Origin: Nitrosomonas sp. Nm166
GTDB taxonomy: Bacteria; Pseudomonadota; Gammaproteobacteria; Burkholderiales; Nitrosomonadaceae
Direction: 5' to 3'
Assembly (NCBI RefSeq): GCF_900112825.1
Contig: NZ_FONE01000008.1
Location: forward strand, 1-64,000
DNA length: 64,000 nucleotides
Under the pieces are notes generated by a model, which was given only the letters and a program-made list of their open reading frames with translations, was not told where the DNA came from and did not search any database. This document shows, one piece after another, positions 53,975-64,000 of this stretch (positions are counted from its first letter, which is position 1; each line of letters begins with the position of its first letter). A program made the translations under genes and the position numbers.

Positions 53975-55476
53975 ATTTTAACGGAAGCTTGCCCTTGCTG
54001 GTGCTGGCCAGTTCCCTCGTTCCAGGGATGATTATTTTCTTTTTGCCAGAGTCACGCATCCGCCTGCGCACAACGTTGAATTTGGCAGGAGCAGTACTGA
54101 AGCTGCTGTTGATTGGTTATATGTTATGGGGCGTTCAACACGATCAAAGCTATGTTTTTCGTTACGATGTGTTGCCCGGCCTGGAGTTGATATTCAAGGC
54201 AGATGCATTGGCTTTGCTATTTGTGACGCTATCTGCGGCACTGTGGTTTTTGACAACCCTATATGCGGTCGGTTATCTGGAAGGCTCACCACATCGTAGC
54301 CGCTTCTTTGGCTTTTTCAGTTTCTGCGTTACCGCTACCGTAGGTGTGGCGATGGCGAGTAATTTATTTACTTTTTTCATTTTCTATGAGTTGTTGACGT
54401 TATCCACTTACCCCCTGATTGTACATCGCGGTACAGAAGCAGCTATACGTGCCGGGAATGTTTATTTGGCTTATACATTTACTGGTGGTGCGGTGTTACT
54501 GACAGGTATCGTCTGGCTGTATGGTTTGCTGGGACAAGTGGAATTTACCCATGGCGGTGTAGCGGCCATCTTGGGATCGGAGCATACGGCGCAATTGCAG
54601 GTAATTTTTCTGCTGCTTATTGCCGGATTGGGGGTAAAGGCTGCACTGGTACCTCTGCATGGCTGGTTGCCGCAAGCGATGATAGCACCGGCACCGGTAT
54701 CCGCTCTACTCCATGCGGTGGCAGTCGTGAAAGCAGGCGCCTTTGGCATCATACGAGTCGTGTACGAAGTTTACGGAATAGAATTCGTCCAAACTCTAAA
54801 TTTGCTCATGCCACTGGCCGTGGTTGCTGCGATTACCATCATCTGGGGGTCGTTACGTGCTCTTTGGCAGGACGACCTCAAACGGTGTTTGGCTTATTCC
54901 ACTGTCAGTCAAGTGTCATATATTATCCTGGGAGTGGCCTTATTTGGTCCCACAGGTACTATTGGCGGTGTTGTACACTTAGTTCATCAGGGCATTATGA
55001 AGATTACGCTGTTTTTCTGTGCCGGTAATTATGCCGAAACGCTGGATGTACATAAAATAATCGAGATGAATGGAGCCGGTCGGCGTATGCCATGGACCTC
55101 AATAGCTTTTAGTGTGGCAGCATTTGGCATGATTGGCGCACCGTTGACAGCGGGTTATATCAGCAAGTTATATCTCAGTCAGGGCGCGGAAATGGTGGGG
55201 ATGGCATGGGCGAATTGGGTGTTGACTGCTTCGAGTCTGCTCAATGCAGCTTATTTTTTGCCAATCTTGTATCGGCTTTGGTTTGAGAATCAGCCACAAA
55301 TGTGGCTACATGAACGTATTCATGTTCGGGGCCGTTGGGAGACTCATAGGCTCCTGCTGATGCCTCCCCTGATCACAGCTGCTGCGACGTTGGCAGCGGG
55401 GATATTCGCCGATACCGGTTGGAGTCCTTTATTTTGGGTTAAACTGATTGCTGAAGTGGAATTTACCGTGAAATAG
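53971..55476 (+). CDS. Second NuoL/MrpA-N/MrpD-like antiporter subunit
   Basis: 501 residues starting at an overlapping GTG. About 14 helices, with FFIFYELLTLSTYPLIVHRG (broken-helix Glu), VKAALVPLHGWLPQAMIAPAPVSAL and LAYSTVSQVSYIILGVALFG. It is comparable to the N-terminal antiporter domain of MrpA or a second MbhH. With the DUF4040 gene it replaces the missing full-length MrpA. No clear terminator was seen before the convergent tex. Confidence 0.88.
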   Translation: MNFNGSLPLLVLASSLVPGMIIFFLPESRIRLRTTLNLAGAVLKLLLIGYMLWGVQHDQSYVFRYDVLPGLELIFKADALALLFVTLSAALWFLTTLYAVGYLEGSPHRSRFFGFFSFCVTATVGVAMASNLFTFFIFYELLTLSTYPLIVHRGTEAAIRAGNVYLAYTFTGGAVLLTGIVWLYGLLGQVEFTHGGVAAILGSEHTAQLQVIFLLLIAGLGVKAALVPLHGWLPQAMIAPAPVSALLHAVAVVKAGAFGIIRVVYEVYGIEFVQTLNLLMPLAVVAAITIIWGSLRALWQDDLKRCLAYSTVSQVSYIILGVALFGPTGTIGGVVHLVHQGIMKITLFFCAGNYAETLDVHKIIEMNGAGRRMPWTSIAFSVAAFGMIGAPLTAGYISKLYLSQGAEMVGMAWANWVLTASSLLNAAYFLPILYRLWFENQPQMWLHERIHVRGRWETHRLLLMPPLITAAATLAAGIFADTGWSPLFWVKLIAEVEFTVK

Positions 55477-55636
55477 CAAAATTAAGACAAATATCGGTGT
55501 TGCAACTGCTCCAAACGCAGCCAAGTAATCTAACCAATGCTTTTCTTCCACAATTATCCCTCTTAATCAAAACAGGGTGCTGTTGTTTGGCGAAGCAATA
55601 CATTATTAGTAAAAAATTGTTTTTGATTGAACAAGC

Positions 55637-57862
55637 TTAGTGTTTTATAGCTGCGCCATCACTCATCCGCATCGTCAACATAATCCTTCTGCGCTTCTCA
55701 TCGACTTCCAGCACTTTCACTTTAACTACTTGCCCGACTTTGACGATGGTATGCGGATCTTTGACAAACTTATCAGCCAGCGCGGAGATATGCACCAAGC
55801 CATCCTGATGCACGCCGATATCGATAAATGCGCCGAAGGCGGCAACGTTGGTGACCACACCTTCGAGCACCATGCCGGCATGCAGATCCTGGATGGACTC
55901 GATGCCTTCCTTGAAGGTGGCGGTTTTAAAAGTGGAGCGAGGGTCGCGGCCGGGCTTTTCGAGTTCGTGCAGGATGTCCTTGACAGTCAGCAGGCCGAAT
56001 TGCGCATTGGCATATTTTTCCGGGCGAATGGATTTCAGCACTAATTGATTGCCGATCAGTTCAGCGACGTTCAATTTGACATCATGTAATATTTGTTCGA
56101 CCAGCGGGTAAGATTCCGGATGCACAGCGGAGGCATCAAGCGGATTTGTGCCGTTGGGAATGCGCAGAAATCCGGCGGCCTGCTCAAAGGTTTTTTCGCC
56201 AAGGCTGGGGACTTGCAGCAGATCGGTGCGCTGGGTGAACAGGCCTTTGGCATTGCGGTAGGCGAAGATATTGTGCGCGATTTTGCTGTTGAGGCCGGCC
56301 ACATACCGCAACAAAGCCGGAGAAGCCGTGTTGACATTGACCCCAACGGCGTTGACACTGTCTTCCACTACAGCGTCGAGCGTGTGCGCCAATTTACCTT
56401 GATCCACGTCATGCTGATATTGGCCAACACCAATTGATTTGGGATCAATCTTGACCAGCTCAGCCAGGGGGTCTTGCAAGCGGCGGGCAATCGAGACCGC
56501 GCCGCGCAGCGATACATCCATCTCGGGTAATTCCTGCGAGGCTAGCTCAGACGCTGAATACACCGAGGCGCCGGCTTCAGACACCATGATCGAGGTGAGT
56601 TTGAGTTGCGGATGTTTTTTGATCAGATCCCTGATCAGATGGTCGGTTTCTCTGGATGCCGTACCATTGCCGATGGCGATCAATGATACCTGATGCTGTT
56701 CAGCCAGTTGCTGTAAAGTCTGGATAGCGCTATCCCAGTCATTTTTTGGCGGATGCGGATAGATGGTGGTAGTCGTCAATACCTTCCCGGTGGCATCAAC
56801 CACTGCCACTTTTACGCCCGTTCTTAATCCTGGATCCAGGCCGATGGTTACGCGCGGACCGGCGGGTGCGGCGAGCAGCAGGGCTTTAAGGTTTTGCGCG
56901 AAAACCTGAATGGCTTCTGCTTCAGCGCGTTCTCGCAGGTTGTTCATCAATTCAGTTTCCAGATGCGAAAAGATTTTCGTACGCCAACTTGCGTGCACGG
57001 TATCCATCAGCCAGGCATCCGCCGGGCGTTTTTGATTGTGAATATTGAATTGCCGCGCAATCAGTGATTCGCAGGGATTGAGTGCGGTGCTGCGTTTTTT
57101 TTCTTCCAATTCGGAGTTCAGGTACAGTTTCAGCTTTAAAACTGCCTCGCGTTCACCGCGCAAAAGTGCCAATGCACGATGCGATGGGATTTTGCTGATC
57201 GCCTCGGCATAATCATGATAATCGGTGAATTTGGTGTCGCTGTCTTTTTTGTCCTTGGTGGCTTTGGCCGTCAGCATGGCGTGGCTGCGCAAGTATTCAC
57301 GCAAGGATTGCAGCAATGGCGCATGTTCGGCAAAGCGTTCGATCAAGATATGCTGAGCGCCTTCCAGCGCTTGCCCGGCATCAGCGATACCGGGATTATC
57401 CCCTTCCTCGGTGGTGAAAGGCGCTTTAAGATATTTGGCGGCCTCGCTTTGAGGATTAAGTGCTGGGTTATTCAGCAATGAATCCGCCAGTGACTGCAAG
57501 CCTGCTTCATGGGCAATTTGCGCTTTGGTGCGGCGTTTTTTGCGATACGGCAGGTACAAGTCTTCCAGATGTGCCTTATCTTGCGCATGGGTGATGGCTT
57601 CGAGCAGTGCTGGCGTCATTTTGTCTTGTTTCTCAATCGCTGCAATAATTTCAAGCCGTCTTTTCTCAAGTTCGCGCAAAGCATACAAGCGTTCTTCCAG
57701 TACGCGCAGTTGCGCGTCATCCAGTCCGCCGGTGGCTTCCTTGCGGTAGCGCGCGATGAAGGGTACGGTGGCGCCGTCATCCAATAATTTGATGGCGGCT
57801 TGAATTTGTGGCAGTTTTACCGCAAGCTCTGCGGCAAGGCGATGTTCAATGGGTAGCAACAT
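55637..57862 (-). CDS. tex: Transcription accessory protein Tex
   Basis: A 741-residue RNA-binding protein. Tex N-terminal helical domain with PFIARYRKEATGGLDD near residues 34-49, then a YqgF-like RNase H fold (TIGLDPGLRTGVKVAVVD), helix-hairpin-helix regions (NTASPALLRYVAGLN and LFTQRTDLLQVPSLG), and a C-terminal S1 domain (GMVLEGVVTNVAAFGAFIDI to GLVHISALADKFV). Acts on transcription elongation or RNA quality. Monocistronic. Confidence 0.96.
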   Translation of the reverse strand: MLLPIEHRLAAELAVKLPQIQAAIKLLDDGATVPFIARYRKEATGGLDDAQLRVLEERLYALRELEKRRLEIIAAIEKQDKMTPALLEAITHAQDKAHLEDLYLPYRKKRRTKAQIAHEAGLQSLADSLLNNPALNPQSEAAKYLKAPFTTEEGDNPGIADAGQALEGAQHILIERFAEHAPLLQSLREYLRSHAMLTAKATKDKKDSDTKFTDYHDYAEAISKIPSHRALALLRGEREAVLKLKLYLNSELEEKKRSTALNPCESLIARQFNIHNQKRPADAWLMDTVHASWRTKIFSHLETELMNNLRERAEAEAIQVFAQNLKALLLAAPAGPRVTIGLDPGLRTGVKVAVVDATGKVLTTTTIYPHPPKNDWDSAIQTLQQLAEQHQVSLIAIGNGTASRETDHLIRDLIKKHPQLKLTSIMVSEAGASVYSASELASQELPEMDVSLRGAVSIARRLQDPLAELVKIDPKSIGVGQYQHDVDQGKLAHTLDAVVEDSVNAVGVNVNTASPALLRYVAGLNSKIAHNIFAYRNAKGLFTQRTDLLQVPSLGEKTFEQAAGFLRIPNGTNPLDASAVHPESYPLVEQILHDVKLNVAELIGNQLVLKSIRPEKYANAQFGLLTVKDILHELEKPGRDPRSTFKTATFKEGIESIQDLHAGMVLEGVVTNVAAFGAFIDIGVHQDGLVHISALADKFVKDPHTIVKVGQVVKVKVLEVDEKRRRIMLTMRMSDGAAIKH

Positions 57863-57909
57863 GAATTGTTATTTATTGGTTAAAAAAGCTCTGGAGTTGA
57901 TTTCAGTGA

Positions 57910-58248
57910 TTATTTGGAAGTATTACCTGAGTACAGAGCAATTTCCAGACCGGCATTGCATTTCCAGCATAACTGGAAATTGGCCGGATTCTCCTCACCG
58001 CAGGCAGGGCAGTAAATGATACCGGTTGTGGCCGGTGTTTTCTCATAGGTTTGCACGAGGCATTTGCTGCGCTCATAGTCTTCATCACGTATGATCCATA
58101 CTTCCGGATAGGCATGGGTAAATGGAATATCTCCTACGCCACCTTGCGCATGCTGGTTAAAAATTCGTGCCGGGATATAGGCGTGCTCAAGCAGATCAAG
58201 TACTATCTGCGCTTCCATCAAGTTATTGGCAGAATAAACTTTTTTCAT
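57910..58248 (-). CDS. DUF2007 domain protein with zinc ribbon
   Basis: A 112-residue protein. The DUF2007 part (VYSANNLMEAQIVLDLLEHA to PEVWIIRDEDYERS) is a small ferredoxin-like fold also called putative signal-transducing protein; the C-terminus is a zinc ribbon with CPACGEENPANFQLCWKC. Function unknown. It starts divergently from rdgC with only about 40 bases between the start codons and lies upstream of tex. Confidence 0.8.
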   Translation of the reverse strand: MKKVYSANNLMEAQIVLDLLEHAYIPARIFNQHAQGGVGDIPFTHAYPEVWIIRDEDYERSKCLVQTYEKTPATTGIIYCPACGEENPANFQLCWKCNAGLEIALYSGNTSK

Positions 58249-58292
58249 GCCATACTAATTTAAAATAATCAATCAGTTAATTGAGTAATACT

Positions 58293-59180
58293 ATGTGGTT
58301 TAGAAATTTACAAGCTTATCGTATCACCAGCGGAAATATAACACTGAATAGCCTCGAAGAAGCACTTTCACAACACACCTTGCAACCCTGCATGCAAATG
58401 GAAATGCAAAGCCGTGGCTGGACGGTACCGCGCGAGGAACAGGAGAACTTTGTGCACGCCTATGGTCAGCAATGGCTGATTGCTTTAGGGGTGGAGAAAA
58501 AGTTATTACCGGCCGGGGTGGTTAACCAGCACACCAAAGCCCGCCTTGCACAAATCGAACAGATGCAAGGCTACAAGCCGGGTAAGAAACAAGTCAGAGA
58601 CATCAAGGAAGCGACCATTATTGAGCTGTTACCGCGTGCTTTTACCCAGCGCCATAAGACGTATGCGTGGATTGATGCGATCAAGAACCGGTTGGTGATT
58701 GATACAGCGAGTAATAATAAAGCCGATGAGTTCGTTGAAGTGCTGCTTAAATCAATGCACGGCCTGGCTTTGAAACCTTTAGATACACAAATTTCACCTT
58801 CTTCAGCGATGACGCGATGGCTGTCTGGCGACGATCTGCCGTCCACTTTTACGATTGATCGCGATTGTGAACTGCAAGGCATGAGCGATGAGAAAGCGAC
58901 CATCAAGTATACCCGCCATGTTCTGGATGCCGAAGAGACAGCCCGGCATATTCGGGCAGGAAAGAAGGCGATCAAGCTTGCCATGACCTGGAACAGCAAA
59001 ATCTCGTTTGTTTTGCATGACAATCTTCAGCTGCGGCGAATTACACCGCAGGATATTCTTAAAGAATCCACTGAAAGTACTGAAGAATTATTTGCCAGTG
59101 ATTTTGCCATTATGACCGGCGAGCTGAGCCAATTGATCACTGATACCATCGAAGCGTTGGGCGGCGAAGATCAAGACTGA
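58293..59180 (+). CDS. rdgC: Recombination-associated protein RdgC
   Basis: 295 residues from ATG 58293 (MWFRNLQAYRITSG), the normal RdgC start; a TTG four codons earlier is not needed. Ring-shaped dsDNA-binding protein that restrains RecA. Conserved MQMEMQSRGWTVPRE, WIDAIKNRLVIDTA and KLAMTWNSKISFVLHDNLQL are present. Convergent with the following helical protein gene. Confidence 0.95.
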   Translation: MWFRNLQAYRITSGNITLNSLEEALSQHTLQPCMQMEMQSRGWTVPREEQENFVHAYGQQWLIALGVEKKLLPAGVVNQHTKARLAQIEQMQGYKPGKKQVRDIKEATIIELLPRAFTQRHKTYAWIDAIKNRLVIDTASNNKADEFVEVLLKSMHGLALKPLDTQISPSSAMTRWLSGDDLPSTFTIDRDCELQGMSDEKATIKYTRHVLDAEETARHIRAGKKAIKLAMTWNSKISFVLHDNLQLRRITPQDILKESTESTEELFASDFAIMTGELSQLITDTIEALGGEDQD

Positions 59181-59190
59181 GTCGGCGAGG

Positions 59191-59892
59191 TTAATGAGAG
59201 TGGTCAGTTTTGGACTGATCTTTTATTCCAGACAGTACGCCCTCTGCAATTTTGTTGACAAAATCAGCCGTCTTTTGCGCCAAACTGATGCCGGTTTCCA
59301 GTTGAGAGTGTCCAACCGAAGCGATCTGCTGCGTGAAAATGGCTAACGTTTCTTTTAATTGCGAACCCACGATGGTTCCGGTATTTTTAGCATGATGACT
59401 CAGATCAAGCAGGATATCGGCAATCATCCCTTGAGCCGTCGTGGCGGTATGATGCAAGGTTTCCAGGAACAGACTTTCCAGACTTTCCAGGTCAGAACGG
59501 GTACGCTTCAATTCCGTATCAGAAAATTTTTTTGCCTGGCCTGCCACTTCTTCAACGGCGAGTTTGGAAGCTTCGGCAAAATCTGCCAGCGCTGAGTCCA
59601 ATCCTGCGATTCCTTCAGTGATTTGTGATTTTGTATTTTGGGTTTGATTGGCTGCTCGTTGCAATTGTTGTGTTGCCCCGTCGTGCACTCCTTGCATGAC
59701 GGCTGTGATAATCCGGCCCAGGGATTCTATATTGATATGCTGTGCATTCATTGCCTTCAGGGTTAAACGATATACAGTTTCCTGAATATGGGAACCATGT
59801 GCTATCGCATCACGAACTTCGGCTTCTAGGGTTTCGATATCATTGCTAGCGTCAGACTTGCTATTAGGCTGATGGGTATATTCATTTTGCAT
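59191..59892 (-). CDS. Helical phasin/apolipoprotein-like protein
   Basis: A 233-residue protein starting MQNEYTHQPNSKSDASNDIE at ATG 59890-59892 (TAGGAG upstream); the longer frame runs into serS. Almost entirely amphipathic helix, with a repetitive central part (ITEGIAGLDSALADFAEASK, AVEEVAGQAKKFSD). A family of such proteins of unknown function is widespread in betaproteobacteria. It could coat granules or membranes like phasins, but no polyhydroxyalkanoate gene is near. Just downstream of serS in the same direction. Confidence 0.65.
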   Translation of the reverse strand: MQNEYTHQPNSKSDASNDIETLEAEVRDAIAHGSHIQETVYRLTLKAMNAQHINIESLGRIITAVMQGVHDGATQQLQRAANQTQNTKSQITEGIAGLDSALADFAEASKLAVEEVAGQAKKFSDTELKRTRSDLESLESLFLETLHHTATTAQGMIADILLDLSHHAKNTGTIVGSQLKETLAIFTQQIASVGHSQLETGISLAQKTADFVNKIAEGVLSGIKDQSKTDHSH

Positions 59893-59932
59893 GATGACAG
59901 CTCCTATAGAGTAAAAAGTTATGCTGCATTGC

Positions 59933-61288
<1,356 letters not shown>

Positions 61289-62611
61289 TTACTGCTTGGC
61301 CTGCTCATCCAAGCTGCGTAAATAAGCGAGCTTTTCCTGAATCTTCTGTTCCAGCCCGTAAGTGGTTGGCTGATAAAAGCTGACTTCAGGCATGTCATCC
61401 GGAAAATAGTTTTCCCCTGCCGCATACGCTTGTGGGTAATCATGTGCATAGCGATAAGATTTGCCATAACCCATCTGTTTCATCAGTTGTGTGGGTGCAT
61501 TGCGCAGATGCATGGGGACGCGGCGTGATTTGTCATGGGCAATAAAAGAGCGCGCTTTATTGTAGGCCAGATAAACAGCGTTGCTTTTAGGTGCACAAGC
61601 CAGGTACAAGGTAGCTTGTGCTAATGCCAGTTCGCCCTCCGGACTGCCCAGTCGCTCATAAGTTTCGCAGGCATCCAATGCCAGGCGCAAGGCCCGGGGA
61701 TCGGCCAGGCCGATATCCTCAACTGCCATGCGGATCAAGCGCCGACCGATATACAAAGCATCGGCTCCGCCATCCAGCATGCGGCACAGCCAGTAGAGCG
61801 CCGCGTCGGGTGAAGATCCGCGAACGGATTTATGCAAGGCGGATATCTGGTCATAAAATGCATCACCGCCTTTATCAAAACTGCGGGCATGGCGTGATAG
61901 TGCGTTAACGACATAATCTTCGCTGATACAGGTGATAGCTTCGGTTTCAGCCGCAATGCTGATTTGTTCCAGCAGATTCAGCAACCGCCTGGCATCGCCA
62001 TCGGAGAATTCGATCAATGATTGCCGCGCTTCATCGGAGAATTGTAGGTGACTCAAAGCCAGTTTCTGTGCGCGTTCAAATAGCTGCGTCAATTCTTGTT
62101 CCGACAGAGCGGTCAGAACATAAACCTGAGCGCGTGACAGCAATGCACTATTGACTTCAAAGGAAGGATTTTCGGTAGTAGCGCCAATAAAGGTGATCAA
62201 GCCTTGTTCAATGTAAGGTAGAAAGGCGTCTTGTTGGGATTTATTAAAACGATGCACTTCATCAACAAAAAGAATGGTATGCCGTCCGCTTTGTTGTAAC
62301 ACGAGTTGTGCTTGCTCAATCGCATTGCGGATATCTTTGATGCCTGACAGCACAGCGGATAGTGCGATGAATTCACAGTTGAATTCGGTCGACATGATAC
62401 GCGCCAGCGTCGTTTTACCTGTGCCTGGCGGGCCCCATAAAATCATTGAGTGCGGTTTGCCCGATTCAAACGCCAGGCGTAATGGTTTTCCAGCACCGAG
62501 TAAATGGCGCTGTCCAATAATGTCGTCTAGATGTTTGGGACGTAATTGTTCTGCAAGCGGTACTTTAGGCTGGCTAGATGAAAACAGGTCGGTATCACTC
62601 ACTGATGACAT
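61289..62611 (-). CDS. rarA: Replication-associated recombination protein RarA (MgsA)
   Basis: An AAA+ ATPase of the clamp-loader type acting at stalled forks. PLAEQLRPKHLDDIIGQRHL, Walker A WGPPGTGKTTLARIM, Walker B ILFVDEVHRFNKSQQDAFLP, sensor IGATTENPSFEVN. C-terminal tetramerisation region with PDAALYWLCRMLDGGADALY. The start is uncertain: ATG 62611 gives 440 residues and overlaps the lolA end by 17 bases; a GTG at 62602 is an alternative. Same-strand cluster ftsK-lolA-rarA-serS, common in proteobacteria. Confidence 0.95.
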   Translation of the reverse strand: MSSVSDTDLFSSSQPKVPLAEQLRPKHLDDIIGQRHLLGAGKPLRLAFESGKPHSMILWGPPGTGKTTLARIMSTEFNCEFIALSAVLSGIKDIRNAIEQAQLVLQQSGRHTILFVDEVHRFNKSQQDAFLPYIEQGLITFIGATTENPSFEVNSALLSRAQVYVLTALSEQELTQLFERAQKLALSHLQFSDEARQSLIEFSDGDARRLLNLLEQISIAAETEAITCISEDYVVNALSRHARSFDKGGDAFYDQISALHKSVRGSSPDAALYWLCRMLDGGADALYIGRRLIRMAVEDIGLADPRALRLALDACETYERLGSPEGELALAQATLYLACAPKSNAVYLAYNKARSFIAHDKSRRVPMHLRNAPTQLMKQMGYGKSYRYAHDYPQAYAAGENYFPDDMPEVSFYQPTTYGLEQKIQEKLAYLRSLDEQAKQ

Positions 62612-63221
62612 CAGCACTAGCAGGGGGGGTGAATTTGAATAATTCATTCGATAACTCGGGATTTTTGTCTAGATCTGAGAATGACAATATGGTCGTTTGA
62701 CCAAAATTATCGCGTAATGCCATAATTTTTAAGGTGCCATCCACTGAGAATCCCATCTGAATAAATTCAAAAATGCTTTCTTTGCTTTTAGGGATGGCTT
62801 CCAGCCACTCCATTTCGTTCTGCAAGCCCAGTTCGGTCAATATAAAATTGTCTTCGATGGTACTGCTGCCAGCGAGCAGCGCAGCCGGGCTGCTGCCGAT
62901 GGCGATGTTGAATTGTCGTATGGTGACCTGATTCAGATCGGGATCATAAAACCAGACTTGTGTACCGTCGCCGACAATCAGTTGTTCATAAGGTTTTTCA
63001 TAGGTCCAGCGGAATTTTTCTGGACGTTCAAATTGCATAGTACCTTTTGATTCCTGTATGTTACGGGTATTCTTGTCATACAGTGTTTGTGAGAAATTTG
63101 CACGTACCGTGCGGGTTTCCTGGATGAAGTGTTTTAGACTATTGAGGGCAGATGCTTCAGCCAATGCTGGTATCAAGGCACTGAATAACAGCAAAAAAAT
63201 GGAACAGCTTGAGCGATACAT
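62595..63221 (-). CDS. lolA: Outer-membrane lipoprotein carrier protein LolA
   Basis: A 208-residue periplasmic chaperone that ferries lipoproteins from LolCDE to LolB. ATG 63219-63221 with AGGAAC upstream starts MYRSSCSIFLLLFSALIPAL, the signal peptide; a longer frame only shadows ftsK. Mature motifs: TRTVRANFSQTLYD, GTMQFERPEKFRWTYEKPYE, LIVGDGTQVWFYDPDLNQVT. Overlaps rarA. Confidence 0.95.
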   Translation of the reverse strand: MYRSSCSIFLLLFSALIPALAEASALNSLKHFIQETRTVRANFSQTLYDKNTRNIQESKGTMQFERPEKFRWTYEKPYEQLIVGDGTQVWFYDPDLNQVTIRQFNIAIGSSPAALLAGSSTIEDNFILTELGLQNEMEWLEAIPKSKESIFEFIQMGFSVDGTLKIMALRDNFGQTTILSFSDLDKNPELSNELFKFTPPASADVISE

Positions 63222-63279
63222 AATGTTCCTGTTATGAAAAGTTGTCTGTAGAACGATGTCTGATAATCCGGCAATCTGA

Positions 63280-64000
63280 TTATTCGCTTCGGGCCGGGGC
63301 CAATACTTCCCGGTTGCCATTACTTTGCATGGATGAAACCAAGCCGGCACGTTCCATTTCTTCGATAAGGCGTGCTGCGCGATTATAGCCAATGCGCAAA
63401 TTTCTTTGCACCAGAGAGATTGAAGCGCGGCGGGTCTTGACGACGATGGCAACGGCCTCATCATACAGTGGATCAGCCTCACCTTCTGCAGATTTTTTGA
63501 TTTCCACTGTGCCCCCCATGTCACTTTCTTCCTCGTCCGTTTTTAGGATTTCTTCGATGTAACACGGTTGACCATGTTCTTTCAAGTATTCAACCACCTT
63601 GTGCACTTCGTGATCGGCGACGAAAGCGCCATGCACGCGTTGTGGGTAACCACTACCAGGCGGTAGATATAGCATATCACCTTGACCGAGCAAGGCTTCG
63701 GCACCCATTTGGTCGAGAATGGTGCGCGAATCAATCTTGCTGGATACTTGAAAAGCGATCCGGGTTGGAATATTCGCTTTAATCAGACCAGTAATCACAT
63801 CTACCGAGGGACGTTGCGTTGCCAATAAAAGATGAATGCCGGATGCCCGTGCTTTTTGTGCCAGCCGGGCGATCAAGTGTTCAACCTTTTTACCTGCAAC
63901 CATCATCAGATCGGCGAGTTCGTCGATCACTACGACAATCAGCGGTAACTCTTCCAAGTATTCCAGCGTTTCTCCAAGTGGAATGAGTGGATTCACAACA
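63280..64000 (-). CDS. ftsK: DNA translocase FtsK, 3' part (runs off the window)
   Basis: The visible 240 C-terminal residues hold the end of the RecA-like motor: Walker [41 protein letters not shown], and [20 protein letters not shown]. Then comes the gamma winged-helix domain that reads KOPS sites: [38 protein letters not shown]. The 5' part lies beyond base 64000. Chromosome segregation at the septum. Confidence 0.96.
   Translation of the reverse strand, partial: VVNPLIPLGETLEYLEELPLIVVVIDELADLMMVAGKKVEHLIARLAQKARASGIHLLLATQRPSVDVITGLIKANIPTRIAFQVSSKIDSRTILDQMGAEALLGQGDMLYLPPGSGYPQRVHGAFVADHEVHKVVEYLKEHGQPCYIEEILKTDEEESDMGGTVEIKKSAEGEADPLYDEAVAIVVKTRRASISLVQRNLRIGYNRAARLIEEMERAGLVSSMQSNGNREVLAPARSE

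Noticed and set aside
63222-63524. N-terminal extension of LolA
   Set aside because: It overlaps the ftsK gamma-domain coding sequence in another frame, and would bury the LolA signal peptide.

Overview
The window looks like a chromosomal segment of a betaproteobacterium, most likely a Nitrosomonas-type ammonia oxidiser (Nitrosomonadaceae). The basis is the overall protein character, the rplU-rpmA-obg-proB block next to ispB, a complete System I cytochrome c maturation operon and a copper- and haem-rich accessory region. No amo, hao or rRNA gene is present, so the genus is inference. Base composition is moderate, with AT-rich accessory stretches and one visibly GC-rich gene (45.2-48.0 kb).

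Layout. 0.1-6.2 kb: a GT-C membrane glycosyltransferase, ppsA, a quinone-oxidoreductase-like MDR protein and an unknown protein. 6.2-16.5 kb: a minus-strand operon (Tat multicopper oxidase, SCO copper chaperone, second Tat multicopper oxidase) divergent from a 1654-residue secreted haem peroxidase with RTX calcium repeats. The two units share outward-facing copies of a 40-bp element that carries a palindrome. 16.5-24.7 kb: a PAS histidine kinase/LuxR regulator pair and an orphan paralogous regulator bracket a five-gene minus-strand locus. That locus (repeat-rich Asn/Asp/Ser protein, small VIQN protein, C39-type peptidase, second VIQN protein, coiled-coil beta-barrel) resembles the Fap functional-amyloid system. 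25-29.7 kb: comEC and a CheY-type regulator/histidine kinase pair. 29.9-37.9 kb: ccmABCDEFGHI, then bcp. 38-39 kb: tRNA-Leu(UAA) and a decayed IS5-type transposase. 39-44.2 kb: ispB, rplU, rpmA, obg, proB and an acyltransferase-like membrane protein. 44.2-49.8 kb: a secreted EndoU nuclease with a probable immunity gene, an ACP/acyl-AMP-ligase/PlsC fusion, a frameshifted DUF1540 gene and a tandem UspA protein. 50.1-55.5 kb: an eight-gene Mrp/Mbh-type cation antiporter operon. 55.6-64 kb: housekeeping genes tex, rdgC, serS, rarA, lolA and the 3' part of ftsK.

Two copies of a roughly 150-bp MITE-like element, with inverted ends and TTAG target duplications, lie at 16.5 and 48.7 kb. One supplies the stop codon of a response regulator; the other sits in frame directly upstream of the UspA gene.

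The parts most worth follow-up are the multicopper oxidase/SCO/haem peroxidase divergon, which brings together the two enzyme classes known to oxidise Mn(II), and the Fap-like extracellular fibre locus with its flanking regulators. Both would act outside the cytoplasm, and both depend on cofactor or redox supply of the kind the ccm operon provides.
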